Translations under genes and position numbers: made by a program
Assembly (NCBI RefSeq): GCF_010093535.1
Contig: NW_022985222.1
Location: forward strand, 190,686-254,685
From: Lindgomyces ingoldianus
Lineage: Eukaryota; Ascomycota; Dothideomycetes; Pleosporales; Lindgomycetaceae
Reading direction: 5' to 3'
Length of the DNA stretch: 64,000 nt
Notes under the pieces: generated by a model
Databases searched by the model: none
The model's input: only the letters and a program-made list of their open reading frames with translations
What the model was told of the DNA's origin: nothing
In this document: positions 22,538 through 34,852 of the stretch, in pieces
Layout: each line of letters opens with the position of its first letter
Position numbering within the stretch: the stretch's first letter is position 1

Positions 22538-24296
22538 ATGGAAGACTATCAAGAGCAAACGTCTCCAGATCACATGCAAGAAAGAGAAGGGGGCACCAGA
22601 AAAGCAGGCGACGATGAGACGGAGCCTCTCCTCCAACGTCGGACATCCACAACATCATCACATGGGACCCACCGACTACCGAAGCAGCTCTCCACACGCC
22701 ATGCGTTCGCCGTTCTTGTCAGCATCCAGATTGGATCGGGCATCTTCGCCTCACCAGCTCAAGTAGACGGTAACGTTCCCTCGCCTGGCGCGGCTCTGCT
22801 TGTATGGGCCTTGGGAGGGCTACTATCCTGGGCAGGGGCTGCCTCCTTTGCAGAGCTTGGGGCTGCTCTTCCGCTCAATGGAGGCACACAAGAGTATCTT
22901 CGTCGCGTCTACGGAGACACCATGGCCTTCCTTATGGCTTGGGTCTACATCATGGCTGTGAAGCCATCATCGATGGCTATCCAAAGTATTGTTATTGCAG
23001 AGTCTATCGGGTCCGTCAGTTCCGCAACTGCTCTGACTGGGTGGAAGCTGAAGGCCATTGCTACCTCGGCTTTTGTGTCCATGGTTATAGTCAATTCAAT
23101 TAACACGAAAACGACGATGAAGCTGAACGAGTCATTCACCATTGTGAAAATAACGACAGTGGTGTTGGTCGTAGTCACTGGGCTGACGGCAGTCATTGCT
23201 CACTTGATCAACCCAGCATCGCCGATTTCTGGCTCCAAAGATTGGTTCACCAAAGACTGGTTCAGCCCCCGCCATAGTATAGCTGAGGGAAGACCTATTG
23301 ATTGGACTTCAATCGGCGCATGGGAGCGATACGGACACTACTCGACGGCCATATACGCAGGCTTGTGGGCTTACGATGGGTGGGACAATGTAAGTCCTCA
23401 TACTGACAAATACACTGCTCTGTTTCGTTATTCAGTCAACTTCTTTCTCAGTGTAAGTACTAAATAGACCAGGCCAACTTCGTTGCAAGCGAGATCAACG
23501 ACCCAGGACGCGCTTTACCCCGAGCTATCAAAGCTGCAATGGCTGTCGTTCTTAGTTGTTACGAACTAGTAAACATCGCATACTACATCCTGCTGCCGTG
23601 GGATACGATGAGCTCAAACGATGCAGTGGCTGTAGCAGCCGCTAAATCTCTGCTTGGCCGCCCTGCCGGCATCTTTATCACTATTCTCGTTGCAATTTCC
23701 TGCGCCGGGTCCATAACTAGCAACGTCTTCTCGGTAGGAAGACTTACTGTGGCTGCAGCACAACGCCACTATCTACCCAATTTCCTCAGTAGCCGAAGGT
23801 TTATACCACTTCACAGAAGGCAGATCTCAGAGCCGGAAAATGTATCTAATTATATTGCATCCGAAAACACGCTCGCTCCATCGACATCAGCCGTAGAGAT
23901 AAACACTACTTCTAATTCTCCCTATGATGCCCCGATATAAGTAGCTCCTATCTCTTACCAGTTGCTTTCGCTAATAGCCACTTCAGACCCGCAAATATTC
24001 TTGCCCTCATGGTAACGCTCGCATACATCATCACCGGCAGCTTCCAGGGCCTTCTCATCTTTGTCGGCATGGCTGAGTGGGTTTTCTATGTCAGCGCTGT
24101 TATCGGCTTGCTCATACTCCGGCATACAGAACCCGAGCTTCACCGCCCTTATCGGCCTATGCTGGTACTACCCATAGTTTTCGTCATTATCGGTACGCTT
24201 GTTATTACACGTTCTGCGATGTTCGCACCGGTTCAGAGTGGCGTTCTTGCAGGACTTTTGGTCGTGGGAACTTTAATCAGTCATCTTCGTGGGTGA
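22538..24296 (+). CDS. LAT/MUP1-type amino-acid permease
   Basis: I predict 495 aa in three exons (22538-23389, 23473-23798, 23987-24296). The N-terminal cytosolic tail has EPLLQRR. The first transmembrane helix contains the APC-superfamily substrate motif IQIGSGIFASPAQV, and helix 3 the GGTQEYLRRVYG signature. GLWAYDGWDNANFVASEINDP matches the helix 6/7 loop of L-type transporters (GYAGWDNLN-like). Hydrophobic helices continue to the C-terminus, where GLLIFVGMAEWVFYVSAVIGLLILRHTEPELHRPYR is typical of the family. It should import amino acids across the plasma membrane. The first intron is secure. The second (188 nt, donor GTTTAT, acceptor TTCAG) is inferred: reading through gives a 47-residue insertion and a stop at 23938 in the wrong frame. 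The alternative is a one-base frameshift near 23930. Confidence 0.82.
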
Positions 24297-24513
24297 ACAG
24301 AACGTTAAGTTAGGCGTCGTTATTCAACAATCTAGCATCGCACTCCCTTGCTGCCTTTAGCTTCAGCCTAGCTTGCAACGTCATTAATTCCAGGCGATTT
24401 AACCGGCATCCCTACGTTTTCTCACCAAACTATTTTCTCATTCTGTTACGATGGAAACCCATCTCCACCTCTCGGATAACTAATATGCCCCTTCTCTGCT
24501 CTCGTCTAGCGAA

Positions 24514-26355
24514 TCAGGATGCCTGAATCAAACACCGCTCCCCCTTTGGAACATGCAGGAAGTATATGGTTGGTTCCATGTCCTTATCACTCATACCCTC
24601 GAGGTGCGAAACTTTGGCATTCGGAAAGGCGCGGAAAAACAGTGCTGTTGCATTACGGAGCTCCATTTGCGCGAGGTGCAGACCTATGCAAACTATCATT
24701 ATGATTAGTCAAAGCTCAATCAAGGCTCGAAGCAGATCTTGGGAAGATGCAGGAGAAGACTCACTCCGAGCACCACAGCCAAATGGCATGAATGCTTCTT
24801 TCATTTCCTTCGTCTCATGCTCCCACCTCGAAGGGTTGAACCTATCCCTCCGTTAGCTTCATCAGCATGCCCAGGCATTCATCACAGCATCAAACTGACC
24901 TGTATGGCTCTGGGAAGATCGCTGGGTCTCGGTGGAAGCTGTATGCCTGCGTCGTCGCTGTCATTCCTTCAGGCATATAATACCCTTCTAAATCCACCCC
25001 ACCTGGCGGCACCTCTCTCGGAAGTCCTGAAGGAGCTGCCGAATACAACCGTAGGGTTTCTTGAATTACCTGATCCAAGTATGGAAGACTTCTCAACTCC
25101 TGTTCTCCAAAGTCCTCGGGCAGTCCTGCGAGTTCCTCCACAAGTTTTTTTTGAATATCCTTTTGGCGGCATACAGACCAAATAAGGAACGTCAGAGTAT
25201 TCGCCGTTGTGTCAGTACCTGCAATGAGATACGCTTGCGCCTCGGCCTTGATTTCCATAGGCGAGAGCCCTTCGTCGCCAGCGCGATAAAGTTTAGTGAA
25301 GAGCGTGGGTTTGACGTTATGGGGGTCTGCAGCCTCCATAGACCTATACCGTTGGATCGACTTCTCAGCATATAATCCAAGCCTTTGCCCCGCTCTGGCT
25401 GCTTCATTCAAAACTGGAAGGGGCAGGTAATAAGCGATTTTGACAAGCGTCGGGAGCATGGAGCGCCAGGCGCCTAGCATCGCGACTCGCTCCAGATCCA
25501 ACGCATATTGGGTTTTCTGCATAATTTGTAAGTTTCCCTACCACTAACTCTAATCTCTAGCCTTGCCGTGATGATAGGGACGGAAAAACAAAATGGGAGT
25601 CGGAGGTTAGCTAGCTGCTTTAGATGTGCCTTACCTTTCCAATCTCGACCATCCGAAAACTATCACCGAAGCTCAGTTCCCCGATAATATCTGTCGCCAT
25701 AAAATACCACCACTTCAACACATCCGCACACCCCCTCACCTTCATCTCCTCGCCGATCCTCTGCACCGTTAGTTCGCTTCTTTCTCGCACAACCGACGCT
25801 CCAACCGTCTTCAGAGAATTGTCGCTCAGGGGTGCGGACAGCAAGCGTCGGTGCCGGGCATGGAAGACAGGATCAAGCGTGCTGAAGACGTTGGGGAAGG
25901 GGCTCGAAACAAAGTTTTTATACCACGGAGATTTGAGAAACGGGTTTGTGAAGCTGTGGATTCGTTTTACGGCGGTGAGTGCGGTGAAGTCGACTTCGGT
26001 GGGGGAGAGGCGGACTACAGGGCCTACAGTAGATGTTAATACTGGGTAGAATGTAGAAGATACGAGAGGGTATGGTGGAACAGGAGAGGATGCGAACCAT
26101 ATTTCCTATGAAGGTCGTGGACGTAGAAGGCGCGGTGGCCACGGATCCAGTGGTATGAAAGAATGAGATCCGTGTATTTGGAATACCAAGGCCCTGGGAT
26201 TGCAGAGAGAGGTGAGCGAGTTCGTTTGAATAGCGTCTATCGCCATCGTGTCAGTCTCCCAGCTTTCCTCTAGTAATGGAACGTACGAAAACCACATTTC
26301 CCCCAACTAAAGTCAAGATCGCCAGTACGGCAACATAAACCAGATCCGTACCCAT
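24514..26355 (-). CDS. Cytochrome P450 monooxygenase
   Basis: The protein is 489 aa in six exons with introns at 26237-26286, 26024-26097, 25517-25634, 24842-24899 and 24693-24764. The first exon gives a membrane anchor, MGTDLVYVAVLAILTLVGG. The proline-rich hinge SAIPGPWYSKYTD follows, then the helix C region FHARHRRLLSAPLS and the I-helix oxygen-activating motif AGTDTTANT. The ExxR is ETLR, with PSGLPREVPPGG after it. The haem-binding loop FMPFGCGARICIGLHLAQ is assembled by the last splice, with the cysteine ligand at its expected place. It would sit on the ER membrane with P450 reductase. The sequence type is that of secondary-metabolism and xenobiotic hydroxylases; I cannot give a substrate or CYP family. 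It converges on the permease with 217 nt between stops. No other biosynthetic gene adjoins it. Confidence 0.9.
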
Positions 26356-28178
26356 GTTGCACTCGTTTACAAAGTCTCTTTCACTTTCACAATAAAATTA
26401 TCAATGGATTCAATAAATCTGCCTTTCCATGTCCCAAGTCCCCTTCTTAAATACCCATCCCATTCTGTCTCCACACTCTGCCCCTCTGAGAAACCCTATG
26501 GCGTCCATCTCCTCTTGGACTAACTATCACGTCGTGCATGCACTACATGGCTCGCCTAAATCGGCAATGGCAAATGGCGAGTATCGGGTGCCCTCAGCGC
26601 GAACTTCCGATCTTACATGGTTCCAGTCTGTTGGTGCACTTCCCCGCAGTGTTGCTGAATTTCGCTGCAACTTGATTGCACAGTCTGGATTGAAATGAGT
26701 CAGTGTCGTGGCATGGAGGATTTAGTGGATCATGGGGCTTACATTAATATTTACACTCGGCCGAGGAGGTTTCCTGGGTCAGTTGTATTGGGATGGATGA
26801 CATTGGGATTGTAGGGGAATATGGGGATTAGTGTGGAGAGGGCGGCGGAGATATGGAAAGGTGTCTTTGAAGCAGCTTTATAATTAAGATACTAGTCTGA
26901 AGTTTAGGTTTAGAATTTTCAAATGAAGTGTTGAAGTGCGGAATTAGGCCTCCTGGTCGACTCGACTCTGCGAACTGAGGCCTGTCTTGGGGGGTGAATG
27001 GCACTATCAAGCCTACCACACGTAGGCCTTGACCCCTATTCTAACGCTATGCTGTGGAACAAGGCGAGGATACACAATGCTGCAAAATTACGCACGGAGA
27101 AATTCGCGCATCATGTCGAACAATCAAATAATTTGTCCGAACTGCGATGTCGACGTCGGACTTTCTTCGTACAACGGCACTCGGATCGGGGAAAGACGCC
27201 ACTCCATCCGTCCCTCCCGCTCGGCCCGCGCCGCACACTGCACCCCGACACCAGACGCATCAAGCTCGCACCCACCTCTAAGTATTTCATCCGTTTCAGC
27301 GTCGACCATCAAGTACTAGAATCTTAGAATCCCATTCATTCTCGTTTGCCAACAGTCAGGCCAGCCTCTCTCCCTCCAGTCAACTTGCCAAAGAACCACC
27401 CCATATGTAGCATAGCACATACAACCCTACCCTAAAATACCGCACGCAGAAGACCCTAATACGTACGACCTACCTCTCTACAACGCCTTCATTAGTATGG
27501 ACAAGGTGTAGAATAATGAGCCTTAGTGTTGAAGATGGACGCAAAACCACTCCCCCCAACTCAACCGCCCCCATCAAATTTTGTTCAATATATCCCGTCT
27601 TGGTCCCCGAAGCACTCCTATCGATGCAGGCCATCTCCAAAGCGGTCGATCACCATTATGAACAATTTGGTCTGAGCAAAGGAGTGAGTGGATCATTTTG
27701 CGAGAAAGCTGCTTATCTATGTCGGCGTTTGCGAGCGTGTATGGTGGATGTTGCAAAGTAGAAAACAAGGTAAGCGCTGTAGAGACGGCCTTGAGTATAT
27801 AGATAGATATGTTGTATCCCCAACAATTCGATTTATTTCGATTCGAAACGACGGGAATGAAGGCTCACAGTTGTCCGCAGAACGCACAGCCTTGCGAGCG
27901 AGCAGGCCATGTGACACGACAGACATCCCTTACTTTCCGTAACACGAAATAAATTAAAACGCGCACCTGCCTGAGAAGGACCAGGAGGATGAATGGCGTA
28001 CAACATGCGGTTTAATGACAGATAACATCGGCTGTCGCAGCCTCATCGAAGACAGCCTTTACCTTTGCTATTGTTGAATCTATCCATATTTTAGGATAGT
28101 AACGTCTTTTCGTGTCGTTGGATTTGGCATTGAAATTGGTCGCAACGTTCCAACGCTACCGACTCGGACCTCAGCACC
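26356..28178. other. Intergenic, no supported gene
   Basis: This 1.8 kb lies between divergently transcribed P450 and rhodopsin-domain genes. The ORFs around 27000-27320 and 27520-27760 are short, overlap on both strands and lack family-like sequence. A possible 96-codon frame at 27029-27319 contains one CPNC motif but nothing more. Confidence 0.4.
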
Positions 28179-29223
28179 ATGTCTTTAGTAAGACAGTTTT
28201 CGTCAGAATATTTAGCGGAGGACGACAGCACACCGCTCCTGGCAACATGTATATTCTTCGTGGGCCTGGAGACAATATTCATGGGCCTCCTTTACACTTC
28301 TCGGTACTTTGGCGATCGTAAGAAATCAAATTGGTGGATGATTATTCTCATGACGAATGGGTACCTCGTTTGTATGGGCAAACTCACGCTAGGGATATGT
28401 TCGTCTCTCTCTCTCTGTATCTATCTCTATAGCATGCTCGAATCTATCAGCTAATTCTGAATTCTCTATAGTAATGGTAGAAATTGGGGGAGCAGGTCGC
28501 CATCTCGCTACCCTCCCGTCTCATACCATCGAAAACACACTCCGCCTCCAAACTGCTCTTCAAATCATCTGCCCGCTCACAACTTCAATGACCAAACTCG
28601 CGGTTCTCTGTCTATTCCATCAAATACTCGGTCAAACAAGTAGAACGTACAGCCTCGTCATCAAGACAACCTTCATCCTCGTCCTAGCAATTCTGATCGC
28701 CCAGTGCCTAATCCCTTTCATAAACTGCCGCCCCTTCGCCTACACATGGGACATGACCCTCCATGGACACTGTTCCATCTCGGCCCTCGTTCTTTGGCGC
28801 TACCTCAGTATCCCCAACATCGTCACCACCTTCGTCTTGATCTCGATCCCATTGCCAGCACTGTACAAACTGAAAATCAGCCGCGCGATGAAGGTAGGGC
28901 TTAGCTTGGTCTTCATAGTCTGCGGTTTCGGCGTCGTTGCCGCGATAATGCGGTTTTATTCGTTCCTGGAAGTACAGGATTTCCATGATATTACGTTTGA
29001 GGTAGTGAAACCGCTTTGTTGGACGGCAGCGGAGAGTGGGATATATCTTGTGGCCGGCGTAATGCCGATGTTGAGGCCGTTGGCAAAGAGGGTGGTTGGG
29101 GGAGAGAAGTTTGAAAGGATATTGAGCCGGAGTTTTGGGAGGAAGGGTGCGGATGTGGGGTCTGAGAAGGAGAGCGAGATGGTGCAGGGGGGGAGTGTCG
29201 AGATGCCAGAGAGATTGGGTTAA
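28179..29223 (+). CDS. Fungal rhodopsin-domain (7TM) integral membrane protein
   Basis: The protein is 323 aa in two exons (28179-28398, 28472-29223). The 73-nt intron contains a CT microsatellite. Seven hydrophobic segments are visible: LLATCIFFVGLETIFMGLLY, WWMIILMTNGYLVCMGKLTLGI, the stretch starting CPLTTSMTKLAVLCLFHQIL, LVIKTTFILVLAILIAQCLI, IPNIVTTFVLISIPLPALY, KVGLSLVFIVCGFGVVAAIM and ESGIYLVAGVMPML. Landmarks of the large fungal family formerly called SAT4-like are GGAGRHLATL after helix 2, PF..CRPFAYTWD after helix 4, IPLPALYKLKI after helix 5 and the conserved C-terminal ESG..L.AG. It sits in the plasma membrane or endomembranes, with a short cytosolic tail. No ligand is known for most members, and no retinal-binding lysine is evident. 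The ATG is preceded by CACC, a good fungal start context. Confidence 0.88.
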
Positions 29224-29864
29224 AACCAGAGTTTGAGGCTAGCGAGGTGGATATGGAGGTTGGTGAGGGGAGACGACTAGGGAGTGGAGGTCAGTGATGG
29301 TGGTTGTTAAGACATGGGAAAAGCACGTTTGAGCGGGCGGCTTGCAGGCTGCCAGGGAATAGGGTTCACAGCGCCATGCTATCTCATACTCCTTCTTCGT
29401 CCATCTGGATCTCTTCGTTGTCCAAATAAAGCTAGCGCAACGACGAGTAACTGCACACGCGAGGCCATCGGCTTCACTAGGATGGTGAGTGAGGACTGGG
29501 GTGTATGGTGACCTTGATCATTCGCTCGCAGAATCAATGATACGGAAGAGGAGACGAGGTGCCAAGATGGGAGGAGTGAATCTTGTGAAAGAGCAGCCCT
29601 TCTCTAATGCACCTACGAACCACCAACCGCGGCTAATCCATTTACGGAAAGCCGAATGTAAATCAGTCCTTCCTTCACGTAACGCCGCTTCTTTCGACCC
29701 CCACTTCCACTTACCACTTAACCCTTGGGACCCTGCCTCTTATGCCTTTTCCTAAGCTCTAACTAACGAGGCTGCACAAGCCACCCGAAATTAAACCAAT
29801 AGAGTCAGCCACCGCCTCCTAGAGCAATACCTCCCAGCGAAAGCGTCTCTTACTACCTGACGCT
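29224..29864. other. Intergenic, no gene seen
   Basis: This is a short interval holding the 3' UTR of the rhodopsin-domain gene and unremarkable sequence. ORFs of under 90 codons have no family-like content. Confidence 0.45.
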
Positions 29865-30113
29865 ATGGCGAGAACGAAGAAGAGCAAACCAAGAAACGGT
29901 CGCCAGACGCGCGAGCTGGAAGAAGCTGTCGCGCGGCTCAAACAAGATATACGGGACGGCAAAGTCAATTTGAAGGTTGCGGAAGACGCCCCGTGGAATG
30001 TGTGGAAGATGTTAGTGGCGAAAGAGAAGAAGACGCAGATGGCAAAGGAGGCGAAGGCGAAGGCTAAGAAATATGCGGAGGGGGAGAAAGCGGATGAGGT
30101 GAGACAGCACTGA
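29865..30113 (+). CDS. Possible small lysine-rich coiled-coil protein
   Basis: This 82-aa ORF reads MARTKKSKPRNGRQTRELEE and continues as a charged helix rich in K, E and A (AKEAKAKAKKYAEGEKADE). The composition suggests a coiled coil, and the basic N-terminus could be a nuclear signal. There is no recognisable domain. The ATG has a purine at -3 and the codons look used rather than random, but a lysine-rich frame of this size can occur by chance. I list it because it is self-contained between two gene-poor stretches. Confidence 0.35.
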   Translation: MARTKKSKPRNGRQTRELEEAVARLKQDIRDGKVNLKVAEDAPWNVWKMLVAKEKKTQMAKEAKAKAKKYAEGEKADEVRQH

Positions 30114-33100
30114 GAAAAGATACAATATGTATCTAATAGGGCAATTGGAACTAAGGAATTTATCTAGGGACTGAACGGCACTGAACTCGCTTTTCGTCCG
30201 AAACTGCACGATGGCCACAGGGACCGAACTGGTGGCGGTGCCGAGGGTGCTGAAACTAGAGATATGGACTGGCAGGGTAACTAGGAAGGAGTGAACTGAA
30301 GATGGGAATGAAATTGACGGACTACCAGACGAGATGGGCGTGAGATCGGAAGAGTCTTCCTCTGGCTACATGTCGAGGAACTAAGATCTTCTGCGGATAT
30401 CTGGGAAGTGCTGCGATGTCTTACAATCGGGGGTTGAGGCAATTGCACCGCGATACGTGATTCCTTGGGTTCGGCCAGCCCTCGGATTTAGGTATTCCGC
30501 CCGGAGGATAGTAGACCCGTTCAATAGCATCCGAATAGGAGATTAGCGTATCTGGAATGTAAGCTTGGGGGCTGTGCATATACTCACTGGTGAAAGGTGT
30601 ATTGGAGAGGTAGTGAGACATGCATATAGACCTACTAGGGAATGATATGACACTTGGAGTACGAGCGCAACTGAAACCTCAGATGATAGTGGGAATACAG
30701 TGTGTAAAGGTGAACGAAGGTTTACGAGGAAATATTGCTGCACACGCAGAAGGAGATTGAAAAAAAAAAAAAACATTGTCTCGTGTTTGAAAGCAATGTC
30801 CGAATAGCATTGCAACGAAGGAAACTGGGGGCCGATATGCTGGGAGGTTGAAAGGAGTAGTAAGAAGAGAGGGGATGGTAGAAGGTTATATTTGTGGGAA
30901 CGTACGGCGTAACACCGCGTATGCAGAGAATAGGTAGGGCCAATCCGCGTCCCTTTCTTGCCTTTCCTAGGTCCAACAAGGGGTCCGTTTGGGGAGCATT
31001 GTGAATCCGGTGTTGGAGTAAAAGCAAGATCCTTCAGCCGTTCGTCCGCAAGCCCGTGAGAAGTTTCCGTGCCATCGGATCTTGGAAAGGATGGCTGGAA
31101 ATATTACCCCCACGAGTTCAGGCAGTCCAGCTCGTTATCTTTATGGTTCTTAGTGCTATGCAATGCAAGATCTCATGTACAGTCTTCAGCTGCGTGACCT
31201 CCATGTCCAAATCTGGCCGGCTACATGCCCTCACGATCGCGACAGCTGTAATGCGGGTGTTGTCGATAAGGAAAAGAAGTACGATGGTGGTGGCTTAGTT
31301 ACCAGAGATACAGCCGAAGTGGGCGACTTAACCTTCAAAATTCAGTTTGTAAAGTGACAGCATGATCCAAAGGTGAATTTTTAGAGGCCCCAGGTTTCTA
31401 TTAATGGAGTTGAATTGCAGAGGGGCTCTGCTCCTTATTGTCGGCACTTTTCCCCGGCTCGGCGCCAACAGCACAGGGTTTCATGCACTTACTCATCGAG
31501 ACAGGGTCTCTGGGCTTCTGGTTGGTGCTAGAGGCCATCGAAGCGCCTGCGTTCTCTCGATCCGAGATGCTCTCGTTACCAATTTGCAAATCACTCATCA
31601 ATTCTAAACAAATCTGCCAACCATGAGTGTGATGACGAAAGCGGCGGCGCTTCTCGAAACACGAGGGGTTCCTCTTGTCATGTTAGTGAAAGGGGATCGA
31701 AAAAGACGAGGTCTATCAATGCCAAGTTGCGTTTAACTCAGGGTGTTGTTTCTGCAGGACGATGCATGAAACTGCAGCTGGGTGGCCGACGGTCAGTTTC
31801 TCTTATTCAATCTGCTCCAATGGCCCCAGAAACAAAGAAACAACCATATCTTAGTGTCGGAGTTGGTTGAGGTGTGGCATCACTTCAGCTCTGACCCCTC
31901 TTTGGGTATGGCCCTGAAGGCAGGTGTTGGAGAAACCCAGCCCCAGAAATCAATACTAGCCCGCAGCGAGTCCAACGTCAGCCGCTGCAGAGAGGCCGAT
32001 GGATCTGGTTTCTACGTTGATTGTGAGCCTGCTCGGGTGGGTGTGGAGGAGTTTGGGGGCTCCGCTCGCGTGGGATCAGGGGGTTTCCAGGTCGAGCTCT
32101 CCGGGAATCAGCCTTACCCTGAGACGTGCGTCGGCCCAGAAGGCTGCACGAAAGGCACCGATGATGTCGTTTTGTGCATCGTGACAACGTAAGAATTATG
32201 TGTTTTGTGGATGGAGCGCTTGCGACTGGAGACCCAGAGGCCTTGGGGAACGTCTCCCCTCCCCTATACAACGCATAGCATCAGGCCCTCGAATGAGGCC
32301 CGCATACGTTGCGCGCGGGCGGGTTTTGAAACAAGCTGCAGAGTCCACTCATAAGTAGGTCCAGCCTCAGCGCTTGGGCGGGTGCCATCAACGAGCTGCT
32401 GCTTCTCAACTCCGGCGAAACGAGTCTGCGCCGCACACTGCCAGCATCCTGTTGAGAGCATTCTTCCAGTCTGTCCTCTCCCTCGCACACCCACACCCTC
32501 TCGCACCACCAGAAAGCCATTATCTCGCCGTTCGGCCGCCACTCCGGGGGAGCCGCTGGTGCAGGCAAAAGCAAATGGTCACTGTTGACTGCTGCTGCGT
32601 CTCATTATCCGCCTATTCCCTTCTCGGCAAGCCTCGCACGCGCTCTCCTCCACACCTTCGTGAGCCCCTCAGACCTCATCCGTCTGAAACTCTTCTCGAG
32701 TCATAGCCTGGAGTCCCCCGTGACTGCTGTGTTACTGTTGCTCTCTTCGAGGCAGGACCACGCTGTTCGTACGCTCTCACCCGCAATTCTCCACCGTCTG
32801 CAGGCCCGCACGTCGCAGTCACTCACCTCAACCCGCGCCAGCCCAACGTCACCTCGATCGTCTGAGCAGGCCCGCGGCACACACTCCTGCCTTCCTTCCT
32901 GCCCGCCTCCCGCCGACCACCCTCGCCCGCACCAAACGCAGCCTGCTCCTTCTTTGCCAGAGAGTCGGTCAGCGTCCTCGGCTGACGGCAGCTATCCGCC
33001 CGGCTGGGACCAAGCAGCGTGCATCTTGCGGCGTACAATCTCAAACCCTCCAGCGACATCCCCTCATCTTTCCTGGAACCCGTCCAAGAGCTTATTACAA

Positions 33101-33238
33101 GTTGCGGCTAGCGACCCTTTGTCCTGTCGCCCTGTCACAAGACTCTGTCGCATCCTCCTCGTCCTTAACCCCCAGGTTCGCTGGTGGTCAGACCTACGCT
33201 TGTCTGTTGACTTCAGGCTGGCTCTAGTTGAGATATAG
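30114..33238. other. Gene-poor interval and long leader of the MAPKK gene
   Basis: No gene is supported between 30114 and about 32200. The longest frame (31782-32192) has no family-like sequence. From about 32370 the plus strand is C/T-rich with low-complexity Ser/Pro coding potential. A 217-codon frame (32585-33238) ends with TAG immediately before the MAPKK start codon and in the same phase. I read this section as the 5' leader of that gene, possibly with unspliced leader introns. Confidence 0.5.
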
Positions 33239-34852
33239 ATGCAGCCTTTCTTGAACGGATCCGCATCTACACCACCGCCTACTATGTCGTCTCCAGCTCC
33301 CCTCCTCCGACCCCCGATTCCAGGCGGACGCTCCCAGAGCGGCAGTCGCACTCCCCGTCTCGGACTCTCCATCCCCCCATCACCACATGCTAGGCAAGTG
33401 GTCAATGGAGCTGGTGAGGGGCTGTCTCTCGGCCGTCCTACACCACCCCAGCTTCGTCTAGCAACGCCAATGGGGAGCAGCCATACACCCCACGAGGGCC
33501 GTCCCCACCCTAAGGGTCTACCGCCGCTACAGATCGGATCTGGACTATCAGCAGGAGGCTCAAGCGATGCAAGCGCACATTCGAGATCAGGCAGTTTCAG
33601 TGAGGCTCAAGCAAACGGATCGACATCAGCCGCATCGTCTTACTCTGCTGCCCTTGGCTTTCCCGGTCTCCAGCGTCCCCACCAAGGCTCAGACCCAATA
33701 TCAGCAATATCACAGGGTGGGAGTGAGAGCGCGCCGTCGATGGAGAGAGAGAACAGCTCCCAGCCGCTGCCAGACCTAGAAAAGATGGCAGCTGATAAGG
33801 GCGCGCCGTTAGATGTGGAAGATCTAGATGATGCAGGCTGGAGAGCTGCGAGCTCTAGGGGCATGATTGAAGAACGTGGTGGTCTGGGCGAAGGCGCCGG
33901 CGGTGCAGTGACAAAATGCCTCCTGAAAGGCGGGAAGACGATATTCGCATTGAAGGTATAACAGCTTCCCCTTCCACTCACTCATCAGTTCGCGCTAACC
34001 GCTTTGAACAGATCATAACTACGAATCCTGACCCAGACGTCAAGAAACAAATCGTGCGTGAGCTATCCTTTAACAAGAATTGTGCTAGTGACCACATTTG
34101 TCGTTATTATGGTGCTTTCATGGATGACAGCACAGGAACTATTAGCATTGCTATGGAGTTTTGTGAGGGCGGATCCCTGGACTCGGTTTATCGGGAAGTC
34201 AAGAAGCTTGGTGGCCGGACGGGAGAAAAGGTGCTCGGCAAAGTTGCGGAAGGCGTTCTGAATGGCCTGACCTATCTCCACTCTCACCGCATCATTCACC
34301 GAGACATCAAGCCCAGCAATATTCTTCTGTGCCGAAATGGGCAGGTTAAGCTATGCGATTTCGGTGTATCTGGAGAGTTTGGTACGAAAGGAGATGCCAA
34401 CACCTTCATTGGGACATCCTACTATATGGCGCCAGAGCGCATCACTGGACAAAGCTACACAATCACCAGCGACGTGTGGAGTCTAGGCGTGACGCTGCTT
34501 GAAGTGGCACAGCACCGATTTCCTTTCCCGGCTGATGGCACAGAGATGAACCCTCGAGCTGGACTGATCGATCTGCTTACCTACATCGTACGACAGCCGA
34601 TTCCGAAACTAAAGGATGAGCCAGAGCATGGTATTAGGTGGTCTGAGAACTTCAAGTATTTTATTGAGTGCTGGTAAGTAACATTCAATCATGTAGGCTA
34701 TGGCACCCGCTAATTCGAGCAGTCTTGAGAAAGAACCGCCACGACGGGCTACGCCATGGCGCATGCTGGAACACCCTTGGATGGTCGAAATGAAAGCCAA
34801 GAAGGTCAATATGGAACACTTCTTAAAGCAGGTCTGGGACTGGAAGGATTAA
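33239..34852 (+). CDS. MKK1: MAP kinase kinase of the cell-wall-integrity pathway
   Basis: The protein is 502 aa in three exons (33239-33955, 34012-34673, 34723-34852). The first ~220 residues are disordered and Ser/Pro/Gly-rich. The kinase domain starts with the glycine loop [12 protein letters not shown] and the ATP lysine in FALK, which is split by intron 1. Then come the catalytic loop [11 protein letters not shown], the Mg-binding DFGVSGEF and the activation segment [21 protein letters not shown], with the S/T phosphosites expected of a [26 protein letters not shown] follows, and the C-terminus is [22 protein letters not shown]. The activation segment and C-terminus are those of yeast Mkk1/Mkk2 orthologues (Aspergillus mkkA) rather than the Ste7 or Pbs2 type. 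By family knowledge it phosphorylates the Slt2/Mps1 MAP kinase downstream of Pkc1 and Bck1. The length fits the fungal family. Confidence 0.93.

Noticed and set aside
27029..27319. 96-aa ORF with a CPNC motif
   Set aside because: A single Cys pair is not enough for a zinc or redox call, and the frame overlaps others on both strands.
31782..32192. 136-aa plus-strand ORF
   Set aside because: Composition and sequence show no domain. An opposite-strand ORF of similar length overlaps it.
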